Source: DATAFF01 sp963744915 (lineage in GTDB: Bacteria > Pseudomonadota > Alphaproteobacteria > Rhizobiales > Aestuariivirgaceae). Taken from it: DNA of 64,000 nucleotides. Shown in pieces: positions 9,070 through 17,253 of the stretch; within the stretch, counting starts at the first letter, position 1, and every line of letters starts with the position of its first letter. Position numbers and translations under genes: made by a program. The DNA lies in NCBI GenBank assembly GCA_963744915.1, contig CAVUUY010000010.1, forward strand, positions 186,001 to 250,000, in the 5' to 3' direction. Under the pieces are notes generated by a model. It made no database searches, was not told the DNA's origin, and worked only from the letters and a program-made list of their open reading frames with translations.

Positions 9070-11329
9070 ATGATCAGGTATTTGTCGATCGTATTTTGCA
9101 TCCTGGCGGGTGTAGGAATTGCGAGCGGCCAGGGAATTAGTAAGGACAATGGACATGCCGCGCTCGGCAGCATTACCGTCTTCGCGAACTGGAATACCGA
9201 GGCTGGCCGTGACATCCCTGACGATTTCTCGACTTACCCTGAGTTTCTGCCTAATTTGCGCGGCTGGGATTTTCGCATCAACCTGCCCTATGTTCGCTAC
9301 AAGCTCGCATCACAAGGCAGTATCGCGCCTGTCTCGATGATCGGAGTCGTCGAAGGACCATCAAACGTCGATACGATCACGGCATATGGGCACCGGAACA
9401 ATTCGATCTGGTTGTTTCAGGTGGATGCCAATGAACGCGTCCTTTACAAGATCCTACCCAGCTCGCGAAATTTCAACGGACCTGGCACGCGCAACGTGCG
9501 CTCGCTGCCTTCCGGCTGGAAGCAGGTCGGGAGCGCGCCGTCTCCTTCCACACCACCCTTTGTCGCCGAAGCAATTTCCGCTGCCGTGGTGGGCGAGGCT
9601 ATCGGGACCGCACGAATGTTCGTTGTTGCTCGCACAGCCACGGGCGCCCTCTATCTGAATCAACTGCCCGTCAATAATGAGGACCCGGTCTGGCCGGGAT
9701 CCTGGACCGCACTTGGCCGCACTGCCACGGAAGGTGCATCGCTGGTCGGGGCGTTCGGCAACAAAGTGGCGATGGCTTGGACCGCGGCGGGGACAAACCA
9801 TGTGAACCTGTCACTATTGACGCCGGCTACCGGGACTTGGTCTCCGCCGATTGATGTTGCGTCCGGTCGCGCGCCCCAGCTCCTGTGGGATGGAAGCGGC
9901 TTGCACCTGCTGTTCGTTGGCGCCCCGACCCCGGTACTTCGCCACGCCTCGGCGATCCAAGCGACGCCCCTGATGCTTTCCCCCATCAGCTCGGTCTCGC
10001 CGCTGATTGCCGTCAAGAATGCACAGTACCATGCGACGGTTCACAACGAGTGGTGAGGTACCGCTGGTTGGAGACTTCAATGGTGACGGTAAGGATGACA
10101 TAATTACTTTCGTCCAGAAAGCCCAGCCTGGAATCGGCTTGGCTCCCGTATGGGTGGCGCTGTCGGAGGGGAATCGGTTTGGCCCATCGCGGGTCTGGCA
10201 TCCATTCTTCTCACTGGCTGGGGAAGTGCCTATGGTCGGAGACGTCAACAGTGACGGCCGCGACGATATTCTGACCTTCGTTCAACACCCCCAGGCAAAC
10301 ATTGGGGCGGCGCCAGTTTGGGTGTCGTTGTCACAGGATAATACCTACGGCCCCTCATTGGTGTGGCACACATTTTTCTCGAGACAGGCCGAGATCCCGA
10401 GGGTGGCCGACATCGATCTCGACGGGCGCGATGACATCGTCACGTTTCTGCATGGCAACGGCGCAAGCGGCCTTGAACGCGTGAGCTTCGTTGCCCTTTC
10501 GTCGGGCAGCGGATTTGCCCGAAGTGAGACGCTCCTCAGCGATTTCGCCGCGCCCCGACACCCTGCCCTTCATCGGCCACTTCACGAACTCGACGCTCTC
10601 CTCGATCACTGGCCGGCCGCAGGATGCAGCCCGCCGCTTCCCCGATCTAATCGACTTCGGCACGACTGGGTGGGTCAATGTGAGCTTTGCTCTCGCCAAC
10701 TATCAGTTGCCGACGGGTGCGCCCTGGGAACGATACCGGTGGTTCACGGACAAGGGTCTGGGAGCGTTTCTATTCCCAGAGTGGATCTGGAACGGCAGCA
10801 AACCATGTCTTGCCAGTCCGCATCGCCTCTCCCTGCAAGGCAAGCGGGAACAGGAGGTGGTGACCTGACGAACTTGTCGGTCCCGATGGGCAGCCGCCAA
10901 GGACATGTACTCGAAGAGGTCGGCCACTCAATCTTCGCGAACCGCTTCCGGCAGAACGCCGACCCTTTCGGTCTCTATGCCCCAATCTTTGTTCAGGACT
11001 GGCCGCAGGGCGGAACCGGCGCGAGTCAGATCGCGGCCATCTGCGTGCCCGATTCGGGAGCTGACTATTACGACTGCCGCTCGGCAGACGGCCCGGCAAT
11101 GCGTACTGATCACATCTTCCTGCACCACATGATTCAATGCCTGGTGGAACCGGACGTGTTTCGCGCTCGAATCCAGAGCGAGCCCAACCCCACATTCAAA
11201 GACCAACTGGCCGCGTCGTATCAATGGCTGAAGACCAACTGGTATAACGGCCTCGAATTCCATCGACAACCGGCCGCGGGCGCCGAAATCGAACAGGTGG
11301 GACTCCAGTGCGGCCCGGGGCAGTGTTAG
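9070..11329 (+). pseudogene. Secreted VCBS/FG-GAP-repeat protein, broken by three frameshifts
   Basis: A signal peptide (MIRYLSIVFCILAGVGIASGQ) starts the frame at 9070. The first part (to ~10055) has propeller-like strands. The second frame (from ~10045) has three clear FG-GAP/VCBS calcium-binding repeats: GDFNGDGKDDIITF, GDVNSDGRDDILTF and ADIDLDGRDDIVTF, each followed by a tryptophan-rich strand (VWHPFFS / VWHTFFS). A third frame carries DTLPFIGHFTNSTLSSITGR ... FTDKGLGAFLFPEWIWNG (10550-10865), after which the second frame resumes (LTNLSVPMGSRQGHVLEEVGHS) to 11329. So three indels, near 10045, 10550 and 10860, split one ~750-residue secreted protein. The HSIFAN and EVGH segments hint at an enzymatic C-terminal domain, not identified. 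Confidence 0.6.
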
Positions 11330-12061
11330 GTGCTTACATTCGGCACCACTGCGAGCCGCTCCGCAAGGCTGACTAAAGCGTCGGGCTGCCGCCGATCAAT
11401 TTCACTCACCGCCGCTATAAGACGGAATATTTCCTTTCGGCGCGGGGGATCTGTGCCAGCCAACCCTGTCGTGCACGTCGCGAGAGCAGCAGGAACGGCC
11501 CGTCTTCCCATAGGGAATGACGGCCCGTCCCTGCCTACCGCTCACTGTGGGTCGAGCGGCAATCACCTAACGTTAAGAATCCCGACGTTGCAAAGGCCCC
11601 CCTTGGACACACGATCGGCATCGGGTATGGCCGCCCGCACTCTTCGGGACGCGAACCAATCAGCGTTCATCATGATTAGCACCTGGCGATCTCCCTCAGT
11701 CAGGAAGATTGCAAGAGCGGTTATCACTCTGCGTCGCGAAAGGGGCACCCTTAGCCGCTCGCCTAGCGGCAACATTAACGGCCTACGCGTCCGCCACTCC
11801 GCCCACACGGGGTTGGAGTGAGGAGGGCGGCCGACATGCTAGCTAAATAATGCGCAGGAGTTGGGGCCGGCACGAGAATTTGCGGTATGAGGACCGGCCC
11901 CTTCTCGCCGCTCTTCGGCATTGAGCGGCTCCTTAAACTAACTCAGGCCGCGTGCGTTATCTTCATGTACCAAAGGACAATATGGAGGACCGCCGAGGGA
12001 GGCCGTCGTCACCCTACAGCGGTCCTATGCCGACCACAAACTCCCGAAAGGACCTTGGCCA
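11330..12061. other. Region without a recognisable gene
   Basis: About 730 bp between the broken VCBS gene and the integrase remnant. On the minus strand 11326-11430 reads FRLIAAVSEIDRRQPDALVS, which looks like the C-terminal end of some lost protein, but I cannot name it. An attachment site for the adjacent integrase would be expected near here or at its 3' side; no tRNA gene or tRNA 3' end was found. Confidence 0.35.
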
Positions 12062-13209
12062 ATGGAAGATTTGCCTCCTGACAGCTTCGAACCGGCGAAG
12101 GCGGCCACCCAGCCCACCTTGGCAGATTTGAGCGCAGCGCAAGGACCAGCCGAAATGAAAAAGCACCTCCCTTACGGCGATTGGCCGGAGGCTGACCGGA
12201 GGCTCTTCGAGGTGAGCTTCCAGGGGGCTGACGATCCATTTGACGATGCCGCCGGGGCAGGGGCGCATCTTCGGCCCCGGACAGTGCGCACATTGCGCTA
12301 CGGCTATGCACGGTGGCTTTCCTGGCTTGCGGCAGAAGCCCCCTCGGCGCTGTCTGATGATCCGCAGCACCGGGTCACGCCAGAGCGCATCAAGAGCTAT
12401 TCCTTGGCTCTCGGCAAGACCATGAAGCCGTCATCGGTCGCGACCTATGTCGCGTGGCTGCTTCATGCCGTCATATGGCGCCTGAAATGGATTGGGGATG
12501 GCTGAAGGAGGTGAAAAGCCGCCTTGAGGCAACCGCGCCGAAGCGGCCCCATAAAGCCATGCCGCTTGATAGCGCCGGTCTTCAGGACCAAGGCTTGAAA
12601 CTGATGGATGAGGCGGAGGCAATGCTCGGCGAGCTTGATCTCACCGATCAAAAGCAGGTCAGAATGGCAGCTGAGCGCTATCGCGACGGGCTGATCATCG
12701 GGCTTCTTGCTCTCACGGGGCTTCGCCGGAGGAATTTTCAGTCCCTTACTTTGGACCATTCAATATTTCGGGTGGGACAGGTCTGGCCAATCTCGATCGA
12801 GGCGTCGAAAAACAAGACCAAAGTACCGATCGAGACGGTGCTGCCCGATAGCATGAGCAGCAGGGTCAGCCGCTACGTGGACCACTATCGTCCGATGTTT
12901 CCTGGTGCTACTTCGCATAAAGGCCTGTGGTGCGCTTGGACGGGCCGCCGCCTCACCGATGATGCGATCTACAGGCTCTTCAAGAAGCGGCTTGTTCAAT
13001 TGACCGGCCATGATCTCACCTTGCACGATGCGCGGCGTATCATTGCAACTTCCATAGCGATCTATGACCCGGCAAATGTTGCTGTCGCGAGTCAGGCCCT
13101 CGGCCATGTCAATGAGCGGGTCACCCAAGCCCATTACAATCTGGCTACAGGCATAGAAGCCAGCCGGCAGATGGCATCAATGATTCGGTCGATGCGGAAG
13201 AGACAGTAG
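12062..13209 (+). pseudogene. Tyrosine recombinase (phage-type integrase), single frameshift
   Basis: The N-terminal SAM-like domain (12062-~12470) and the catalytic domain (~12470-13209) are in different frames. The first ends ...WLLHAVI and the second resumes RHMAPEMDWGWLKEVKSRLEA, so one indel near 12470-12480 separates them. The catalytic part keeps the whole active site: Arg in ALTGLRRRNFQSL, Lys in EASKNKTKVPIE, HDARR (the His-x-x-Arg box), GHVNE and the nucleophile Tyr in TQAHYNL. The protein would be about 380 residues if repaired, typical for genomic-island integrases. It lies only 280 bp from the 3' end of the microcompartment operon, which suggests that locus arrived as island cargo (inference). 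Confidence 0.75.
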
Positions 13210-13412
13210 AGCCGTCGGCCCGACCCATCGAGTTTGTGCTAAACTTCAGAGATGCAATCCTTGTGCGAGCTCCGGGGTCCGGCAGTTGTCGCCCGACTTC
13301 GCATTTGGGCCACTTGCGGAAGTCCGCCGGATAATCAGAGTCGCCCGTGTTTAGCCATTAGTGTAGCGAACTTTGCCCGTGAGCATCTTATCCCCACCGG
13401 GGTGGTGTGTTG

Positions 13413-13437
13413 ATCGAAACGGGTCAATCGTTTCGAT
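13413..13437. terminator. Perfect 9-bp inverted repeat downstream of the BMC operon
   Basis: ATCGAAACG (13413-13421), a 7-base loop, then CGTTTCGAT (13429-13437). It sits about 50 bp past the stop codon of the last shell gene on the minus strand. There is no U-run on either side, so it is at best a weak or Rho-assisted terminator; it could instead be a protein-binding site. Confidence 0.35.
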
Positions 13438-13486
13438 TCTGAGATGTTCGCTGCAGGTCCGCTCATCCTCTGAAAAGCGAGCGGCT

Positions 13487-14110
13487 TCAGCGCCCGTTGA
13501 CACCGTCCAGCATCCGACGGATCTGGCCCTCGGCGCGCGCTAGCTCGTCGGGCTGGCCAGCCAGGAAAACCCGGCCAGTAGCGCCAATCATCTGGACGTC
13601 AACCAAGGTTGCCCCTGGGGCTGCCCGTTCGGCTTCATTCGCGGCATAAGCGGCGAACAAAGCCGGCTGCACCTCATATAGCAGCAGCGACTGCCCGGGC
13701 AGGATCATCGAGGCTTCACGGGTGCGGTTGAGGATAATGGCGTGCTGGTCGCTGAGCGCCGTGACGATGTCGGAAAACAGCGTCGTCGGCTTGAGCTGCT
13801 GGTCCGGTGCCGCGCCGAGCCCCTTGAGCACCGCCCGCGCGGCGGTCTCGACCAGGCCGCGATCGCGCGCATGCAGCTCCAGGACGCCGAACTGCCGTTC
13901 GGTAAAGAGCAAGCCAGGCTCCAGCTCGGGCGCCGCCTTCAGGGCGAAATCTGCAATGCGATGAATCGCCAGTGCCGGCGCCACCTCTACGATGAGGCTC
14001 ATGTCGCCGGCCATCGGCGGATAACCGCGGGCGCGCGTCGGCGTCGCCAGGTACGCCGCGAATTGCGGCATCAACGCGTCGATCGGCAGATAGACCCGCA
14101 GCTCGGTCAT
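13487..14110 (-). CDS. BMC-T-type (tandem-domain) microcompartment shell protein
   Basis: 207 residues, twice the length of a single BMC domain, as expected for trimeric pseudohexamer shell proteins. It is clearly paralogous to the shell protein at 15089-15697: both have a glycine/proline-poor TERQFGVLELHAR / VERQFGTLEFHSR segment in the first half, and GATLVDVQMIGATGRVFLAGQPDE / VVDYRMIGATGRVYLAGPEAE near the C-terminus. BMC-T trimers form facets of the shell and often have a gated pore for large cofactors. It is the last gene of the tight minus-strand operon starting at 18542. In the mycobacterial RMM loci, two BMC-T paralogues of similar size are known; the assignment to that type is by gene content. 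Confidence 0.88.
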   Translation of the reverse strand: MTELRVYLPIDALMPQFAAYLATPTRARGYPPMAGDMSLIVEVAPALAIHRIADFALKAAPELEPGLLFTERQFGVLELHARDRGLVETAARAVLKGLGAAPDQQLKPTTLFSDIVTALSDQHAIILNRTREASMILPGQSLLLYEVQPALFAAYAANEAERAAPGATLVDVQMIGATGRVFLAGQPDELARAEGQIRRMLDGVNGR

Positions 14111-14115
14111 CTATG

Positions 14116-14397
14116 TCACTTGCCGTCGGCGGCGGTGAAATGCTTGCTGAGATCAGGGTGGGGACGCGGGATGACATGGACGGACACCAGTTCACCCACC
14201 TGTCCCGCCGTCTCGGCGCCCGCCTCGGTCGCCGCTTTGACAGCGCCGACGTCGCCGCGAATCACAACCGCGACCAGCCCATCGCCGACCTGCTCTCGAC
14301 CAACAATGCTGACATTCGCCGCCTTGACCATGGCGTCGGCGGCAGCCAGCGCGGCCACGAAGCCCTTGGTCTCGATCATCCCAATTGCCTGGGTCAT
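14116..14397 (-). CDS. BMC-H microcompartment hexameric shell protein (PduA/EutM-like)
   Basis: 93 residues, a single canonical Pfam BMC domain: AIGMIETKGFVAALAAADAMVKAANV at the N-terminus, the VGDGLVAVVIRGDVGAVKAATEAGA core and the GELVSVHVIPRPHPD end, where the conserved IPRPH motif closes the hexamer edge. This is the major facet protein. The pore loop usually lies just after the second strand. It lies between the two other shell components, 6 bp before the BMC-T gene at 14110 and 22 bp after the vertex protein. Confidence 0.95.
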   Translation of the reverse strand: MTQAIGMIETKGFVAALAAADAMVKAANVSIVGREQVGDGLVAVVIRGDVGAVKAATEAGAETAGQVGELVSVHVIPRPHPDLSKHFTAADGK

Positions 14398-14418
14398 GTT
14401 CCTTCCTCCAATTGCGCC

Positions 14419-14658
14419 CTAGAGCGGATCTACCGAACCGATAATCAAGGCGTCGACTGGCGCCCTGCTCTTGTCAAAATAAGCCGCCGCCACCGAGCCT
14501 TGCGTCACTAGCACCTCCTCGCCTTCGGCGCAGCCCAATGGGTCGAGCGCGATCAACCGCGAGCCATTCTCCAGCTCGATCTCGAGAAGTCCACCCTGCG
14601 GCAGGGTCGACACCCGCTTGGTCGACCATAGTCGTCCGACAACCTTGCCCCTGACCAT
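14419..14658 (-). CDS. EutN/CcmL-type pentameric vertex shell protein (BMC-P)
   Basis: 79 residues with the EutN/CcmL OB-like fold signature: MVRGKVVGRLWSTKR at the start, LLEIELENGSRLIALDPLGCAEGEEVLVTQGS in the middle, and APVDALIIGSVD at the end. Pentamers of this protein cap the vertices of the icosahedral-like shell. Its start codon overlaps the stop of the upstream 142-residue gene by one base (TGATG type), so translation is likely coupled. One vertex gene with hexamer and trimer genes makes a minimal complete shell. Confidence 0.93.
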   Translation of the reverse strand: MVRGKVVGRLWSTKRVSTLPQGGLLEIELENGSRLIALDPLGCAEGEEVLVTQGSVAAAYFDKSRAPVDALIIGSVDPL

Positions 14659-15086
14659 CAGCCGCTCCTTTCGATGACGATGCCGCGGCTCCGCAACCGG
14701 TCGCGGGCCAGGGGCGTAAAGCGTACAGCCTTGGCTACCGAAATCTGCCGCGTTCCTTCGGCGAGCCGTTCGATCTGCCGCTCGGTGACGAGACCGGAAT
14801 CGAACCGCACCGGGCGCGACGGCGGCGCTGCGGGCGTTAGGCTGTGCCGCGCCGGGGCGCTGGCGGCGCCGCCATTGCCGAGCCGGAAGACATAGCGGCC
14901 CTCGGCAATCTCGCGCCGCAGCCCGGCGTCGGCGGCGAGATCGAGCAGCCGGGCGACGAACCGCGTCAGGTCGCCATCGCTGGCAATCACCACCCGCTCC
15001 TCATTGACCGTCGGCCGCTTCAGATTGGCTACCTCCTCGGTCAGGACCTCGCGAATGATGAGGCGAATTTCCTCCGGGGTGGCCAT
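14658..15086 (-). CDS. Unknown BMC-locus protein with encapsulation-peptide-like N-terminus
   Basis: 142 residues, not a shell domain. Residues 3-20 (PEEIRLIIREVLTEEVANL) form a short amphipathic helix of the type that targets enzymes to BMC lumens, followed by a linker. Residues ~30-70 are helical (DLTRFVARLLDLAADAGLRREI). After a Pro/Ala-rich linker (~75-92) the last 45 residues (LVTERQIERLAEGTRQISVA...FTPLARDRLRSRGIVIER) recall the TPLARDxxRxxGI segment seen in several BMC accessory proteins. It lies between a BMC-T gene and the vertex gene, with overlap on one side and a 2-base gap on the other. It may be a lumen-targeted adaptor or scaffold (inference); no catalytic motif was seen. Confidence 0.75.
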   Translation of the reverse strand: MATPEEIRLIIREVLTEEVANLKRPTVNEERVVIASDGDLTRFVARLLDLAADAGLRREIAEGRYVFRLGNGGAASAPARHSLTPAAPPSRPVRFDSGLVTERQIERLAEGTRQISVAKAVRFTPLARDRLRSRGIVIERSG

Positions 15087-15088
15087 CG

Positions 15089-15697
15089 CTAGCTCCTGAC
15101 CTCGCTCAGCGCCGTCTCGGCAGCATCGCGGGCATTGCGCATCTCCGCTTCCGGACCGGCGAGATAGACCCGGCCGGTGGCCCCGATCATGCGGTAGTCG
15201 ACCACCTTCAGATTGGCTGCCTTTTCCGCTTCATTGGTCGCCAGCACGGCATAGGAGGCTGGCTGCATCTCCAAGATGTACAGCGACTCCCCGCCAAGGA
15301 CCATCGAGCCGATCTTGTTGCGGTTGATCAGGAAGGCATGCTGCCGATCGATGCGGGTGATGATTCGCGAGGCGAGGATCTCCGGCCGCCGCGCATCCTC
15401 CTGCCGCGCCCCGACGGCATCGAGCACCGCCCGTGCCGCCGCCAGCACCGCGGCGGTCGAGCGCGAATGGAATTCGAGCGTGCCGAACTGGCGCTCAACC
15501 ACCAAAATGCCGGCTTCGACCTCGCTGTGCTTCAGCGCCACGTCGGTCAGCGCCTCGATGTCGAGGCCAGGCGACACCTCGATGATCTGCGCCGCGACAT
15601 TGGCGCGCGGCAAGTTGCCCCGGATCCAGCTCGCCATATAGCCGAGCGTCTGCGGCTGCAGCTGATCGAGAAAGATGAAGGATCGCAGCTCCGCCAT
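15089..15697 (-). CDS. BMC-T-type (tandem-domain) microcompartment shell protein, first paralogue
   Basis: 202 residues from the ATG at 15697 (MAELRSFIFLDQLQPQTLGYM). The frame is open further upstream but that part is the complement of the aldehyde dehydrogenase gene. The start lies 2 bases after the dehydrogenase stop. Two BMC-type halves are visible: VEAGILVVERQFGTLEFHSRSTAAVLAAARAVLDA (~60-95) and ESLYILEMQPASYAVLATNEAEKAANLKVVDYRMIGATGRVYLAG (~140-185). It is a paralogue of the protein at 13487-14110. Such pairs in other loci form single and double-stacked trimers with different pores. Confidence 0.88.
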   Translation of the reverse strand: MAELRSFIFLDQLQPQTLGYMASWIRGNLPRANVAAQIIEVSPGLDIEALTDVALKHSEVEAGILVVERQFGTLEFHSRSTAAVLAAARAVLDAVGARQEDARRPEILASRIITRIDRQHAFLINRNKIGSMVLGGESLYILEMQPASYAVLATNEAEKAANLKVVDYRMIGATGRVYLAGPEAEMRNARDAAETALSEVRS

Positions 15698-15699
15698 GC

Positions 15700-17253
15700 T
15701 CACCCCCTCAATGCCTGCCGAAGCTCTTCGGCAATAATGCGGCGGATCTCCTCGCGCAGATCGTCCCTGCGTGGACCGGCAACGTCGCCGCGGCCCTTGC
15801 CGGGCACACCGTCCGAAGGCGCTTCGGGCAACGGCCCCGGCTGGCGCAGCTGCGCCAGGTCGCGGCCGCCGACGGCCGGATCGCTCTTCGTCGACCACGC
15901 CACCCGCGTCCAGTGCACGAGATGCTGCGGTCCGATATTCTCCCCGATCGCGGAGCGGCCGAAAAAGCCGGTGCCGATGGTAAAAGTCGGTGCCAGCGTC
16001 GTCCCGAAGCCGGCCGCTCCCTGGCTGCAGGGCGCATTGACAACGACGCGGTAGACCTCGACGGCGGCGGCAAATTCCACCGCCATGGACGGGTCCTTGC
16101 TGTGGATTGCAGCCGAATGGCCGGCGCCGGTGAACCGCAAGAGCTGCCGCGCTCCAGTCAGCGCCTGCGCCTTGTTGCCGGCGACATAGAGGCCGAGCAC
16201 GGGGCACAGTTTCTCCCGCGATAGGTCCTCGCCGACGCCGATACCGGCGATCGGCGTGACGATCACCTTGACCTTCGGCCCGACCTTGATCCCCGCCAGC
16301 CCGGCAATGAACTGCGCATCGCGACCAAGCGCCTCGATATTGAAACTGCCGGCCGGAAACAGCGTGCGCCGGATCGCCGCCGTCTCCTCCTGCGTGCAGA
16401 TATGGCAACCCGCCTTCTCGAGTTCGCGCGACAGCGACTTGGCAATGTCCTCCAGCGTGATCAGCACCGATTCATTGGTGCACAGAATGGAATTGTCGAA
16501 GCTCTTCGAGGCGACAATGTCCTCCGCCGCCTGCCTGAGATCGGCGGTGGCATCGACCAGTACTGGCGCATTGCCGGGCCCGACGCCGATTGCCGGATTG
16601 GCCGAGGAATAGGCGGCGCGAACCATCGCCGTGCCACCGGTGGCGAGAATGAGATCGGTCTTCGCCGATTGCATGAACTGCTCGATGAGCTTGAGGTTCG
16701 GTCTTTCCACCACCTGGATGGCGCCCTCCGGCGCGCCCGCTTCCTGGGCGGCGCGGGCCAGCATCTTCGCCGCATCGACGCTGCATTCGCGTGCCGCCGG
16801 ATGCGGCGACAGGACGATGGCATTGCGCGTCATCAACGCGAGCAGCGTCTTGAAATAAATCGTCGCGATCGGATTGGTCGACGGCGCCAGCGCGAAGACC
16901 ACCCCGGCGGGCCGCGGGATCTCGACCATCCGCGTCTCCTCGTTGAAACGCGCATTGACGAAATCCCAGTCGCGAAAATGCTCGACCAACGGTACGGAGG
17001 AGAGCTCGTTCTTCAGCTTCTTGTGCGCCGCGACGCCGAAGCCGGTCTCCCGCACCGCCCACTCGCCATACTCGCCGGCCATGCGAAACGCCGCCTCGGC
17101 GACATGGGCGGTGATCGTCTGCGTCTGGGCCCGATCATAGCGGCTGAACACCTGTGCCGCCCAGCCGGCCCGCTCGAGAATCATGTCGGCGCGCGCCTTC
17201 GCCCCCGTCTCGGTGGCGGCGGTGTCGAGCACGGTGGCAATCTGCGGGTCCAT
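15700..17253 (-). CDS. PduP/EutE-like CoA-acylating aldehyde dehydrogenase with C-terminal targeting helix
   Basis: 517 residues from the ATG at 17253, which shares one base with the phospho-lyase stop (TGATG). The ALDH fold is complete: ALAPSTNPIA (~121-130), the glycine-rich ATGGTAMV (~204-211), and catalytic Cys258 in SFDNSILCTNE, the form seen in CoA-acylating PduP/EutE. It would convert propionaldehyde plus CoA and NAD+ to propionyl-CoA inside the compartment. Unlike PduP there is no N-terminal targeting peptide. Instead there is a ~50-residue C-terminal extension: a Pro/Gly-rich linker (PGPLPEAPSDGVPGKGRG) and an amphipathic helix, LREEIRRIIAEELRQALRG, that resembles encapsulation peptides. 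Confidence 0.9.
   Translation of the reverse strand: MDPQIATVLDTAATETGAKARADMILERAGWAAQVFSRYDRAQTQTITAHVAEAAFRMAGEYGEWAVRETGFGVAAHKKLKNELSSVPLVEHFRDWDFVNARFNEETRMVEIPRPAGVVFALAPSTNPIATIYFKTLLALMTRNAIVLSPHPAARECSVDAAKMLARAAQEAGAPEGAIQVVERPNLKLIEQFMQSAKTDLILATGGTAMVRAAYSSANPAIGVGPGNAPVLVDATADLRQAAEDIVASKSFDNSILCTNESVLITLEDIAKSLSRELEKAGCHICTQEETAAIRRTLFPAGSFNIEALGRDAQFIAGLAGIKVGPKVKVIVTPIAGIGVGEDLSREKLCPVLGLYVAGNKAQALTGARQLLRFTGAGHSAAIHSKDPSMAVEFAAAVEVYRVVVNAPCSQGAAGFGTTLAPTFTIGTGFFGRSAIGENIGPQHLVHWTRVAWSTKSDPAVGGRDLAQLRQPGPLPEAPSDGVPGKGRGDVAGPRRDDLREEIRRIIAEELRQALRG

Noticed and set aside
15697..16408. N-terminal extension of the first BMC-T frame through the aldehyde dehydrogenase gene
   Set aside because: This part is out of frame with the dehydrogenase and has low-complexity Arg/Gly/Ala content. 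The ATG at 15697 matches the family start.
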